DNA of 64,000 nucleotides from JBNKEI01 sp050288705 (lineage in GTDB: Bacteria; Myxococcota; Myxococcia; Myxococcales; UBA5297). The notes under the pieces are model-generated. The model saw only the letters and a program-made list of their open reading frames with translations. It was not told the origin of the DNA and searched no databases. Below, in pieces: positions 1-7,874 of the stretch. Location: assembly GCA_050288705.1 (NCBI GenBank), contig JBNKEI010000156.1, positions 1 through 64,000 on the forward strand. The letters are read 5' to 3'. The translations under genes were made by a program, and so were the position numbers. Numbering within the stretch: position 1 is the stretch's first letter; each line of letters starts with the position of its first letter.

Positions 1-176
1 CGGCCAGCGGTTGAGCGTAGGAGTTTGGCGAAGGCATGGTGAGTAGCCCGTAGACATTGAGCCTGAGCCAATTGCTCCGCAGCAATTTCGCTCGAATAAG
101 AACGCCCGAATAGGTGGATTCGAGTTTCCTTCTGATCCCAGGCAAGACAAGGCGCTTCGGGTATTTTCAAAATCAT
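1..176 (-). CDS. Partial unknown protein, 5' end only
   Basis: An open minus-strand frame starts with ATG at 174-176 and runs without a stop to the left edge, giving about 58 residues with protein-like composition (many Ala, Glu, Gln, Leu). All three plus-strand frames of 1-113 contain stops or fall outside lipB, so a gene diverging from lipB is the simplest reading. I recognise no family. No clear Shine-Dalgarno precedes the ATG, and it lies only 15 bases from one candidate lipB start (GTG 192), so the exact start is doubtful. Confidence 0.4.
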   Translation of the reverse strand, partial: MILKIPEAPCLAWDQKETRIHLFGRSYSSEIAAEQLAQAQCLRATHHAFAKLLRSTAG

Positions 177-1313
177 GCTATTCAAAAAGATGTGAAAGCG
201 AGCACTAGTAATAACCGAACTCTGACTGTTTTTGATCTTGAGCTTGTAGAATATGAAGACGGCCTTGCTCTGCAAAAAGCTTTTGAGTTGGCCAGAAAAA
301 ACCAAGTAATTACTGATACATTTCTTGTTCTCGAGCATTCCCCGGTTATCACTATGGGTAGAGGGTCGACAGGGGAGCACATTAAGGCCACGCGAGAAGA
401 ACTAGAGCAGAAAGGGCTGCGAGTGTTTCGCGCCGATCGCGGTGGCGATGTTACTTATCATGGACCGGGTCAATTAGTCGGTTATCCTATAATTAATTTG
501 GCTGCCGAAAGGCGAAATGTACGGCGACTGATAAGCGATTTGGAAGAAGTGCTTATTCGTACCGCTTCTGATTTTGGAGTGCAAGCACACCGTATCCCCG
601 GGTGGGCAGGAATCTGGTTGGGACAGAAAGAACACTATGCGCGAAAGCTTGCAGCTTTGGGTGTTCGCATTAGCAAATGGGTTACTAGCCATGGAATGGC
701 CCTGAATGTACATACTGATTTGTCGTGTTTCAACTTGATTGTTCCTTGTGGAATTGGGAAGGCAGGAGTTACTTCGCTCGAGTGCGAGCTAGGTTATGCT
801 CCTCCTATGTCAGAGGTTAAAGCATCCATTATTCGTAATGCAGGTGAAATTTTTGGAGTGGAGACTGTTTTGGGAAGCGTTGATCAGCGCACGGTCTCGG
901 TTGCTATTCTGCGCTATAGAAGGGGGATTATGGAAACGTTGCTGCTAAAACGCCATTCTCATCGAGGGGGTTTTTGGCAGCCAGTGACCGGAACAATCGA
1001 AAAAGGAGAAGAAATCTCTCATTGTGCCGTACGCGAGCTAGAGGAAGAAACCGGAATTCGTACGCCAGTTTACCCTTTGGGATACGTACATAGCTTTCTT
1101 TTTGGGGAGCCACGCTACGATCGGGCTCCGAGAATTTTTCAAGAGACTGGCTTCTGGTGTCTTTCAGAGGAAGAAACTTCTATACGGCTGGACTCTCGCG
1201 AACACATTTACTACGCCTGGGTACCGGTAGACGAAGCAATAGCCAAAATTCCTTTTCCAGGGCTTAAGGAAACTTTGAGACGGGCACGCCGTGCTGCTCA
1301 GGACAAGTTTTAA
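114..1313 (+). CDS. lipB: Octanoyltransferase LipB fused to a C-terminal NUDIX hydrolase domain
   Basis: LipB moves octanoyl groups from octanoyl-ACP to apo-lipoyl domains, the first step of lipoate assembly. Residues about 38-255 carry the LipB signatures RGGDVTYHGPGQLVGYP, the catalytic Lys in RKLAALGVR, TSHGMALNV, and the catalytic Cys in VPCGI. Residues about 260-395 form a NUDIX domain with a complete box (G-x5-E-x7-RE-L-x-EE-x-G-I in GTIEKGEE...RELEEETGI), implying hydrolysis of a nucleoside-diphosphate-linked substrate that cannot be named. A lone LipB is about 210-250 residues, so this is a true two-domain fusion. The start is uncertain: GTG 114 or in-frame GTG 192. The first 38 residues do not look like LipB. 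Confidence 0.9.
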   Translation: MDSSFLLIPGKTRRFGYFQNHAIQKDVKASTSNNRTLTVFDLELVEYEDGLALQKAFELARKNQVITDTFLVLEHSPVITMGRGSTGEHIKATREELEQKGLRVFRADRGGDVTYHGPGQLVGYPIINLAAERRNVRRLISDLEEVLIRTASDFGVQAHRIPGWAGIWLGQKEHYARKLAALGVRISKWVTSHGMALNVHTDLSCFNLIVPCGIGKAGVTSLECELGYAPPMSEVKASIIRNAGEIFGVETVLGSVDQRTVSVAILRYRRGIMETLLLKRHSHRGGFWQPVTGTIEKGEEISHCAVRELEEETGIRTPVYPLGYVHSFLFGEPRYDRAPRIFQETGFWCLSEEETSIRLDSREHIYYAWVPVDEAIAKIPFPGLKETLRRARRAAQDKF

Positions 1314-1329
1314 TTCTATGTAATACAGC

Positions 1330-1433
1330 CAATTGCAAAACCCGCCGGCAAATGGGGTTTGGGGCGAGAGCCCCGAGTAGAGCGACGGCGAGCTTTGCTT
1401 GCCCAAAGCGGAAAAATTGGGGTTTTGCAATTG
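1330..1433. repeat. 104-base inverted-repeat element between convergent genes
   Basis: A perfect 14-base inverted repeat (CAATTGCAAAACCC at 1330-1343, its complement at 1420-1433) encloses two smaller hairpins: GGGGC/GCCCC at 1361-1374 and GCTTTG/CAAAGC at 1392-1409. The whole element sits between the lipB and hydF stop codons. It has no U-tract on either strand, so it is not a standard intrinsic terminator. I saw no target-site duplication and no second copy in this window. It could be a MITE-like or REP-like element, or a bidirectional RNA structure protecting both mRNAs. Confidence 0.55.
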
Positions 1434-1435
1434 CC

Positions 1436-2674
1436 TCAATAAGAACCGCACGCTTTTTTAGATTGAAAAATTTCTAAAGTAAAAGGAAAAGGACTTAATG
1501 CACGCTCAAGAATGCCCAAACTGTAGGCAATAATTAATCCGTAATTGGTAATAGGTACTCCCGCACGATTGCACTGAGCAATTCGCGAAAGCATTGCTCG
1601 GCGGTTAAAGGTACATGCTCCGCAATGAATTACTAATTGATAAGGAGAAAGATCTTGAGGGAAATCTTTGCCTTGCACATGTTCGAAATGAAGTTTTCCT
1701 CCTACTAATTGAGTTAGCCATCGGGGAATTTTTACTGTTCCAATGTCTTCGGCAATGGGATGATGACTGCAAGCTTCGGCCACTAAAATGCGGTCACCAG
1801 GGCTTAAAGAATCTACTGCCAAAGCACCTTCTACCTGTTTTGATAAGTCGCCCTTGAAGCGCGAAAAGAGTATGGAAAAGCTGGTCAGGGGTATTTTTTC
1901 GGGCGTATCTGCGGCGACTTTGAGAAACGCTTGCGAGTCGGTTACCACCAAACTAGGAGGGCGTTGCAAGTTTTCTAGGGCGTTGCGTAACTCTCTTTCT
2001 TTGACCACCAAAGCCATGGCGTCGGAATCGAGAAGATCGCGAATGGATTGCACCTGAGGGAGAACCAGTCTTCCTTTGGGAGCTTCTTTATCAATGGGAA
2101 TTACCAGAATAGCCAATTCACCAGGGTTTACTAAATCGCCCAGTATTGTTGGGCTGTCGATAAACGATTCGGGAGCACTAGCGAGGATGGTTTCTTGAAG
2201 ATCGGAGATTCCCTTATCCGAAGGCGCGGCGGTGAGAACGGTAGGTACTTTGCGCTCGGTCGACAAAGAAAGCTGTTCGGAAGAAGGCGAAGCCAAATCG
2301 CATTTGTTGAGAGCCACAATGGTGGGAATATGGCGGGAAACTAACTCCTTAAGAATCTGTTCTTCATAGGGCCCCCAGATTCCTACTTCGGCTACCACTA
2401 TTCCTAAGTCAGTGCGGTCAAAAACTTGTCTGGTTTTATCGACGCGCAAAGAGCCGAGTGCTCCTTCGTCATCAATTCCTGCGGTATCGATGAAAAGCAC
2501 TGGTCCCAGAGGAAGTAGCTCCATGGGCTTTTCTACTGGATCAGTGGTAGTTCCCGACAAAGGCGAAACAATAGAAACATTTTGGCGAGTAAGGGCGTTG
2601 AGAAGGCTTGATTTGCCTACATTACGGCGTCCAAAAAAGCCTATGTGTAGACGCATTCCTTTGGGAGAATTCAT
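1436..2674 (-). CDS. hydF: [FeFe]-hydrogenase H-cluster maturation GTPase HydF
   Basis: HydF is the scaffold GTPase that receives the 2Fe subcluster made by HydG and HydE and delivers it to apo-HydA. The N-terminal Ras-like GTPase domain has Walker A GRRNVGKSS, a switch TTTDPVEK, DTAG and NKCD. The C-terminal cluster domain has the Cys-x-His pair (ACSHH) and the HCGAC motif that bind a 4Fe-4S cluster. The ATG at 2674 is chosen because an AGGGA lies just upstream and it begins 3 bases after the aspA stop. An extended reading from 2722 would overlap aspA. It is the last gene of hydG-aspA-hydF. The length (412 residues) is normal. Confidence 0.93.
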   Translation of the reverse strand: MNSPKGMRLHIGFFGRRNVGKSSLLNALTRQNVSIVSPLSGTTTDPVEKPMELLPLGPVLFIDTAGIDDEGALGSLRVDKTRQVFDRTDLGIVVAEVGIWGPYEEQILKELVSRHIPTIVALNKCDLASPSSEQLSLSTERKVPTVLTAAPSDKGISDLQETILASAPESFIDSPTILGDLVNPGELAILVIPIDKEAPKGRLVLPQVQSIRDLLDSDAMALVVKERELRNALENLQRPPSLVVTDSQAFLKVAADTPEKIPLTSFSILFSRFKGDLSKQVEGALAVDSLSPGDRILVAEACSHHPIAEDIGTVKIPRWLTQLVGGKLHFEHVQGKDFPQDLSPYQLVIHCGACTFNRRAMLSRIAQCNRAGVPITNYGLIIAYSLGILERALSPFPFTLEIFQSKKACGSY

Positions 2675-2676
2675 AA

Positions 2677-4122
2677 TTATCCCTGCTTTCGCATGACTGG
2701 GGACGGATGACCTAGGCGGCAAACTGATTCTGGGCTGATCAATTCATCAAACTCGCTGGCAGGCATTATGTGTTGCTCCAAAACAACTTCTCGGACAGTG
2801 TGCCCAGTAGCAGCAGCCTGTTTAGCCACTTTGGTGGCTTGTCCGTATCCGATAGCACTTACTAAAGCAGTTGCGGTGGCCGTGCTTCCTTGAACTTGCT
2901 CGTGGCAGCGAGCTTCATTTGCCGTCAAACCGTCTACACAAAAGCGGCGCAGCATATGGCACGCCCCTGCCAATAGGTCGATACTTTCCAAAAGCGCGGC
3001 AGCAACTAAAGGAAGAAAAGGATTGAGCTCCAAATTGCCCGAAGCACAGGCTATTCCCACGGTTACGTCATTTCCCATTACTCGCATAGCTACTTGGCTA
3101 GCGGCTTCGGGAATTACTGGATTTACTTTACCAGGCATTATGGAAGAGCCTGCTTGTCGTTCTGGAAGATGAATTTCTCCCAGGCCAGATCTTGGTCCAG
3201 AAGAGAGCAACCGCAAGTCAGTGCAGATTTTCATAAGACTAGCGGAGCAGGCTTTGAGCATTCCCGAAACCTCTACAAAAACATCTGCGTTCTGGGTAGC
3301 TTCTACTAGGTTCTCCGCTCGGGCAAAACCAATAGATGTTTCTTGCCGCAAAGCGTCTACTACACGAAAAATGAAATTGCGGGGGGCGGCAATGCCAGTA
3401 CCAATGGCAGTACCTCCCAGATTAACTACTCGCAGCCGCTCTTCACATTTGTAGATTCGCCAGCGATCACGAGACAAGGCCTCGGCGTAAGCACTCATTT
3501 CCCGGCCAAGAGTGGTGAGTACTGCATCCTGAAGCTGAGTGCGTCCCACTTTTACTACGTGGCTCCATTGCTTTTCTTGATGCTGAAAAGACTCTTGCAA
3601 GGCCACCAGTTCTTTTTCTAGTCGGCGCAAACAACGAATTGCTGCTAGTCGTAGAGCAGTTGGATAGGTATCGTTGGTGGATTGGTGGAGATTAATGTCC
3701 TCTAGAGGTGAAACTCTGGCGTAATTCCCTAGTGGTTCGTCCAGAAGGAGCAAAGCTCGGTTTGCCAGCACCTCGTTCACATTCATGTTGGTGCTAGTGC
3801 CCGCACCTCCCTGAATTAAATCGACCACTACATGCTCGTTCAAAAGACCATCTTGCATTTCCCGACTGGCCTGAATAATCGCATCGGCCTTAAGGTAGTC
3901 TTCTCGCCAAATTCCTAGGCCTTGATTGGTAAGAGCGCACGCTAGTTTTACTGAGCCGAAAGCACGTATCAGCTCGGGATTGATAGGACGATTGGTTAGA
4001 GGAAAGTTCTCTAATGCGCGGACGGTATGAATACCGTACAGTGCATGCAAAGGAACCTCTGCCTCGCCAAGGAGATCTTTTTCCACCCGGGTTTTGCGGT
4101 CATTTTCTAGGAAAGTTTTCAT
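2677..4122 (-). CDS. aspA: Aspartate ammonia-lyase
   Basis: Interconverts L-aspartate with fumarate and ammonium. The fumarase/aspartase superfamily signature GSSIMPGKVNP lies near residue 320, and the early GGAGTSTNMNVNEV segment is typical of aspartase rather than fumarase or argininosuccinate lyase. The 481-residue length fits. The gene lies between hydG and hydF, with 10 bases after the hydG stop and 2 bases before the hydF start. An aspartase inside [FeFe]-hydrogenase maturation operons is a known recurrent neighbourhood; a role in supplying nitrogen for the dithiomethylamine bridge or balancing precursors there is inference. Confidence 0.92.
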   Translation of the reverse strand: MKTFLENDRKTRVEKDLLGEAEVPLHALYGIHTVRALENFPLTNRPINPELIRAFGSVKLACALTNQGLGIWREDYLKADAIIQASREMQDGLLNEHVVVDLIQGGAGTSTNMNVNEVLANRALLLLDEPLGNYARVSPLEDINLHQSTNDTYPTALRLAAIRCLRRLEKELVALQESFQHQEKQWSHVVKVGRTQLQDAVLTTLGREMSAYAEALSRDRWRIYKCEERLRVVNLGGTAIGTGIAAPRNFIFRVVDALRQETSIGFARAENLVEATQNADVFVEVSGMLKACSASLMKICTDLRLLSSGPRSGLGEIHLPERQAGSSIMPGKVNPVIPEAASQVAMRVMGNDVTVGIACASGNLELNPFLPLVAAALLESIDLLAGACHMLRRFCVDGLTANEARCHEQVQGSTATATALVSAIGYGQATKVAKQAAATGHTVREVVLEQHIMPASEFDELISPESVCRLGHPSPVMRKQG

Positions 4123-4132
4123 AGGGCTCGAA

Positions 4133-5527
4133 TCAAACCAGCACGTCGCGCTTGCCCTGGCGTACTTCTTCCACTAACTGGCTGGCTATCGCTCGGTGTT
4201 CTGGTGGCATAGATTCCAGGATTTTTTCAATCAAGCGTTCACCCGCTTGCATGGTTTGGGGAGAAGCATAGTCCCTAAGGTATTCAGCGAAGGTAGAAAG
4301 ACCATTGGGGTAGCAATGGCGTTTAATTTCTCCTGGTTTTGCGAGTTCCATAAAGTCGCGCCCCGTTCTTCCCAATCGATAACAAGCAGTGCAGAAAGAG
4401 GGAAGGTAACCCAAAGTGGCAATATCGCCCACTACTTCATCAAGAGAGCGGTGATCGCCAAGCTGAAATTGAGCGGCTTGCTCTTGGGAACGGGAATAAC
4501 CGCCCGGATTAGTGCGACTGCCTGCAGAAATTTGAGAAACACCCAAAGAAAACGATTCCTTGCGGATTTGCGGGTTTTCTCTGGTGGAAAGAATAATGCC
4601 AGTATAAGGCACTGCTAAACGTAAGATGGCAATCAGCTTACGAAATTCGTGGTCGGAAACTGCATGCGGAGGTTGAGAAGCTAAAGGCGCTCCTATTGCT
4701 GGCTCTAGTCGAGGAATGCTGATGGTATGCGGACCGATTCCGTAGCGCGATTCCAGATGGGCAATATGTTGCAATAAAGCTTGAACTTCAAAACGCCAGT
4801 CATACAGACCAAACAGCACACCAATTCCCACATCGTCAATGCCGGCTTCCATTGCCCGATCCATAGCAGTGACGCGCCATTGAAAATCCTTTTTTCTGCC
4901 GCTGAGGTGGACCCGGGAATAGGTATCTTGGTGATAGGTTTCTTGAAACAACTGATAAGTTCCAATGCCGGTAGCTTTAAGCTCGCGGAACTGATCAACA
5001 GTAAGGGGAGCAATATTTACATTGATGCGGCGTACTTCGCCTCGGTCGCTCTTGACCGAATAAACGGTTTTTACTGCTTGAAGAACATAAGAAAACCCTT
5101 CTTGCGGGTAAGATTCTCCAGCGACTAGCAAAACCCGTTTATGACCCTGGTCGATTAGCGCGCGAGCTTCGTGTGAAATCTCTTCCTGAGAAAGAGAACG
5201 CCGTTCCACTTCCTGGTTCCGAGCCCTAAACGCACAATAAACGCAGTCATTAGCGCATAAGTTAGAGATGTACAAAGGGGCAAAAAGAACTAGGCGAGAG
5301 CCATAAATCGAATCTTTAACTTGGCGAGCAGTTTGAAAAAGCTGATCCAATTGTTCAGGTTGGTCTACGAAAGATAAAGTCGCAACATCATTGGCATCTA
5401 GACCTTGCAGTTGCGAGGCTTTGGCGAGAATCTCTTCTACCCGCCTTGGTGAGGGGGAAGCGTTTTTCTCTAAAGATCGGAAGATATTGTTCTCGTTGAT
5501 TATGGACTCGGAAGATGGGGGACTCAT
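4133..5527 (-). CDS. hydG: [FeFe]-hydrogenase H-cluster radical SAM maturase HydG
   Basis: HydG cleaves tyrosine to make CO and cyanide ligands for the H-cluster. The radical SAM motif is C-x3-C-x2-C in CANDCVYCAF, near residue 95. The C-terminal auxiliary-cluster motif C-x2-C-x22-C is intact (CTACYRLGRTGRD...KRHC); this separates HydG from the thiamine enzyme ThiH. The length of 464 matches the family. A GAGG lies 5 bases before the ATG. It is first in the operon hydG-aspA-hydF. HydE and the catalytic HydA are not in this window, so they must be elsewhere if the pathway is complete. Confidence 0.94.
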   Translation of the reverse strand: MSPPSSESIINENNIFRSLEKNASPSPRRVEEILAKASQLQGLDANDVATLSFVDQPEQLDQLFQTARQVKDSIYGSRLVLFAPLYISNLCANDCVYCAFRARNQEVERRSLSQEEISHEARALIDQGHKRVLLVAGESYPQEGFSYVLQAVKTVYSVKSDRGEVRRINVNIAPLTVDQFRELKATGIGTYQLFQETYHQDTYSRVHLSGRKKDFQWRVTAMDRAMEAGIDDVGIGVLFGLYDWRFEVQALLQHIAHLESRYGIGPHTISIPRLEPAIGAPLASQPPHAVSDHEFRKLIAILRLAVPYTGIILSTRENPQIRKESFSLGVSQISAGSRTNPGGYSRSQEQAAQFQLGDHRSLDEVVGDIATLGYLPSFCTACYRLGRTGRDFMELAKPGEIKRHCYPNGLSTFAEYLRDYASPQTMQAGERLIEKILESMPPEHRAIASQLVEEVRQGKRDVLV

Positions 5528-5703
5528 AGAAACCTCAGAAGCATTGCACTCATTCCTTTTAACGATACCAAGAGATTTTGGCTAGCAATCTCTAACATTT
5601 GGGATTCGCAAAACCGTCTCGACAGAATGCGCGTGAGGCGCCTAGGATGCAAGCTAGGCTCATTAAGATACCATCGACACGATTCTAGAAATGGGAGGTA
5701 CAC
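5528..5703. promoter_or_regulatory. Divergent intergenic region, hydG / response regulator
   Basis: This 176-base region separates two divergent starts. On the plus strand TCGACA and TAGGAT, 18 bases apart, are a plausible but weak sigma-70-like pair for the receiver gene, and GGGAGG at about 5693-5698 is a good Shine-Dalgarno for its GTG. I could not pick a convincing hydG promoter on the minus strand. Confidence 0.35.
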
Positions 5704-6096
5704 GTGGTGGATGTGCAAGATAAAAGGCCGATCATCCTATGTGTAGATGACGACGTGGATATTCTGCAAACTCTGCGATTAGTGTTGGAAAACAATGGAT
5801 TCGAAGCACGGTTAGCATCTAGCGCAGCGGAGGCCATGGATGAAGTCAAGCAGGAGAAACCAGATCTGCTTATCGTTGACCTAATGATGGAAAAAATGGA
5901 TTCCGGAACTAGCCTAGTTTCTAACATTCGTAAGCAGGGAATCCAATCACCAATCTATATGCTTAGTGCAGTGGGTGACGAACTAACTCAGAATGTAGAC
6001 ACTTCCACTTTAGGCTTGGATGGAGTGTTTCAAAAACCTATTGATGCTCATAGTCTTCTGGCTACGCTGCGAGCAAGATTGAAAAGTACCAAATAG
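5704..6096 (+). CDS. Single-domain response regulator (receiver)
   Basis: A 130-residue protein that is only a receiver domain: the acidic pocket CVDDDVD near residue 16, phospho-acceptor Asp in LLIVDLMM near residue 59, the Ser of MLSAVG, and the conserved Lys in FQKP. No output domain follows, so it should act by protein contact, like CheY-type or SpoF-type regulators. It is transcribed away from hydG and sits alone, with no kinase next to it. The start GTG follows GGGAGG; a second GTG lies one codon downstream. The partner kinase is unknown. Confidence 0.88.
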   Translation: MVDVQDKRPIILCVDDDVDILQTLRLVLENNGFEARLASSAAEAMDEVKQEKPDLLIVDLMMEKMDSGTSLVSNIRKQGIQSPIYMLSAVGDELTQNVDTSTLGLDGVFQKPIDAHSLLATLRARLKSTK

Positions 6097-6104
6097 TCAT
6101 AACC

Positions 6105-6145
6105 GAACGCCTTTCTAGTTCTCTTGTAGAAAGGCGTTCTATTTG
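6105..6145. terminator. Bidirectional intrinsic terminator
   Basis: A perfect 12-base-pair stem (GAACGCCTTTCT at 6105-6116 with its complement at 6128-6139) and an 11-base loop, followed by TATTTGTTT. It lies between the convergent receiver and pyruvate kinase genes and can serve both. Confidence 0.8.
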
Positions 6146-6157
6146 TTTGATGGGGGA

Positions 6158-7573
6158 TTAAGAAGGTTCTTGTACTTTCCAAAGTTTTAGCAGGTTGGTT
6201 TGGAAAGGTTCATCTTTCAGAACTAAGCCAAAAGTGACCGCAATATTATCACCAGGTTTGACCAGATGATGGCGCAATAAGTTTTCCTGGGCTTGCATCA
6301 CTACGCCTTCTACTCCTTGTACCCAGGAGCCAAAAAGAGGCCGTACTCCCCAGAAGAGCGCTAATCGGTTGAGAGTCTTGGGGTAACGAGAAAATGCAAT
6401 CACATTGGCAACTGGGCGGCGTGCACTTACCAATGCTGCGGAGTAACCGCTTTTGGTATACACCGCGACAGCGGCGAGTCCCATTTGTCGGGCAACCTCG
6501 GCAGTAGCATCGGCGATTCCATGGGAGAAATTTTTTCCACGCACGTCTTCTAGCTTAGACATAGCCGCTGCATGATCGGCGCTTTTTTCAACTTCTTCAA
6601 TAACAGCCGCCAACGTTTTTACTGCTTCTACTGGATGGTCCCCAACCGAAGTTTCTGCGGAGAGCATCACTGCGTCGGTACCATCGAGTACTGCGTTGGC
6701 CACGTCGGAAACTTCCGCACGAGTAGGGCGTGGGTTACGCACCATGGAATCCAACATTTGAGTGGCGGTGATACTGGGAATAGTGCGAGTCATGGTCTCG
6801 CGCAGTATGCGTTTTTGCAAAATAGGTACTTTTTCGTGTCCCGCTTCTACCCCCAAATCACCGCGAGCTACCATTACCCCGTCAGAAACATCAAGAATTT
6901 CAAACAGTTTTTCGACCGCCTCGGGTTTTTCGATCTTGGAGATGATGGGAATGTCTTGGGCAAGTTTTTTGGCTTCAATAATGTCTTCCGGCTTACGGAC
7001 AAAAGAAAGGGCAAAATAATCAACCTCTAGCTCTCGCCCAAACAGAATGTCCGCTTTGTCTTTTTCAGTTAGTGCCGGCGTAGAAAGAGGGGTTCCCGGA
7101 AGGTTCATTCCTTTATGGTTGCGGAGAATTCCTCCGTCTATGACTTGGCAGTAGACATTCTCTCCGTTAATAGATTCTACTCTAAGCTGTAGCATGCCAT
7201 CGTCGAGCAAAATTGGGTCGCCAGGCCGAACATCGCGGGCCAAAAAGGCGTAGCTGTGCGAAACGCGCTCAGGGGTTCCTAGAACTTGCTCGGAGGTCAA
7301 GGTAAGGTAATTTCCCTTTTCGAGAGTAATCGCGCCATCTTTCATCTTGTTTACGCGGATTTTTGGGCCACTGAGATCGGCCAAAATGGCTACTGGCTTG
7401 CCAATTTCACTGGCTGCCGCACGTATTTCCTGTGCTGCACGTCGGTGCGTTTCCTGGTCGCCATGAGAAAAATTAAGCCGCGCAACGTCCATACCAGCGT
7501 GAATCATTTCCTTGAGACGTTCGATTCCTGCGGTGGAAGGACCTAGGGTGCAGACGATTTTTACTTTACGCAT
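6158..7573 (-). CDS. pyk: Pyruvate kinase
   Basis: Last step of glycolysis: phosphoenolpyruvate plus ADP to pyruvate plus ATP. The start KIVCTLGPSTAG, the signature ISKIEKPEAVEKLFEILDVS containing the catalytic Lys, MVARGDLGVE, and DGTDAVMLSAETSVGDHPVEAV are all intact. Its 471 residues are the usual bacterial length. It is a single gene; tRNA-Leu lies upstream on the same strand with a terminator between them. Paired with the PPi-dependent phosphofructokinase at 18-19.5 kb it suggests a glycolysis that saves ATP at the upper step. Confidence 0.96.
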   Translation of the reverse strand: MRKVKIVCTLGPSTAGIERLKEMIHAGMDVARLNFSHGDQETHRRAAQEIRAAASEIGKPVAILADLSGPKIRVNKMKDGAITLEKGNYLTLTSEQVLGTPERVSHSYAFLARDVRPGDPILLDDGMLQLRVESINGENVYCQVIDGGILRNHKGMNLPGTPLSTPALTEKDKADILFGRELEVDYFALSFVRKPEDIIEAKKLAQDIPIISKIEKPEAVEKLFEILDVSDGVMVARGDLGVEAGHEKVPILQKRILRETMTRTIPSITATQMLDSMVRNPRPTRAEVSDVANAVLDGTDAVMLSAETSVGDHPVEAVKTLAAVIEEVEKSADHAAAMSKLEDVRGKNFSHGIADATAEVARQMGLAAVAVYTKSGYSAALVSARRPVANVIAFSRYPKTLNRLALFWGVRPLFGSWVQGVEGVVMQAQENLLRHHLVKPGDNIAVTFGLVLKDEPFQTNLLKLWKVQEPS

Positions 7574-7636
7574 GTGTTTATTAGACCCATCAATAGTAGT
7601 TGGAGATATCTCCCTTACCCATTAGGGTAGGGGAGC

Positions 7637-7663
7637 AAAAAAGCCCCAGGAAGCTCCCGGGGC
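7637..7663 (-). terminator. Intrinsic terminator of tRNA-Leu
   Basis: On the minus strand GCCCC/GGGGC extended by GGGA/TCCT makes about nine pairs around a 3-base loop, followed by six T (7637-7642). It lies directly 3' of tRNA-Leu and before pyk. Confidence 0.8.
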
Positions 7664-7670
7664 CTCAAAA

Positions 7671-7752
7671 TGCTCAGGGCGAGACTCGAACTCGCATGCC
7701 TCGCGGCGCCGCCCCCTCAAGACGGTGTGTCTACCAATTTCACCACCTGAGC
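7671..7752 (-). tRNA. tRNA-Leu (anticodon GAG)
   Basis: A full cloverleaf of 82 bases. The acceptor arms GCTCAGG/CCTGAGC match with discriminator A. Anticodon stem CCGTC/GGCGG encloses a 7-base loop whose positions 34-36 are GAG (reads CUC/CUU). There is a short variable-arm hairpin (GCC/GGC), and T-stem GCGAG/CTCGC around TTCGAGT. CCA is not encoded. The class II long variable arm fits leucine. Confidence 0.93.
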
Positions 7753-7767
7753 AATAACTAACCAAGT

Positions 7768-7795
7768 AACCTATTGAGCAACTGCAACTTATCAA
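7768..7795 (-). promoter_or_regulatory. Weak promoter candidate for tRNA-Leu
   Basis: On the minus strand TTGATA (7790-7795), 16 bases, then TAGGTT (7768-7773), just upstream of the tRNA. The -35 is good but the -10 matches only half of the consensus. Confidence 0.3.
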
Positions 7796-7874
7796 GTGCT
7801 CACGAAACTAAATGCACACATATGAGATTCTGATGAAGAACGCAACAGCATTCGACACATTTTTCATTCAACGC

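Noticed and set aside
4196..4618. 140-residue plus-strand frame inside hydG
   Set aside because: Lies wholly opposite a clear hydG with all catalytic motifs; composition is that of an antisense shadow.
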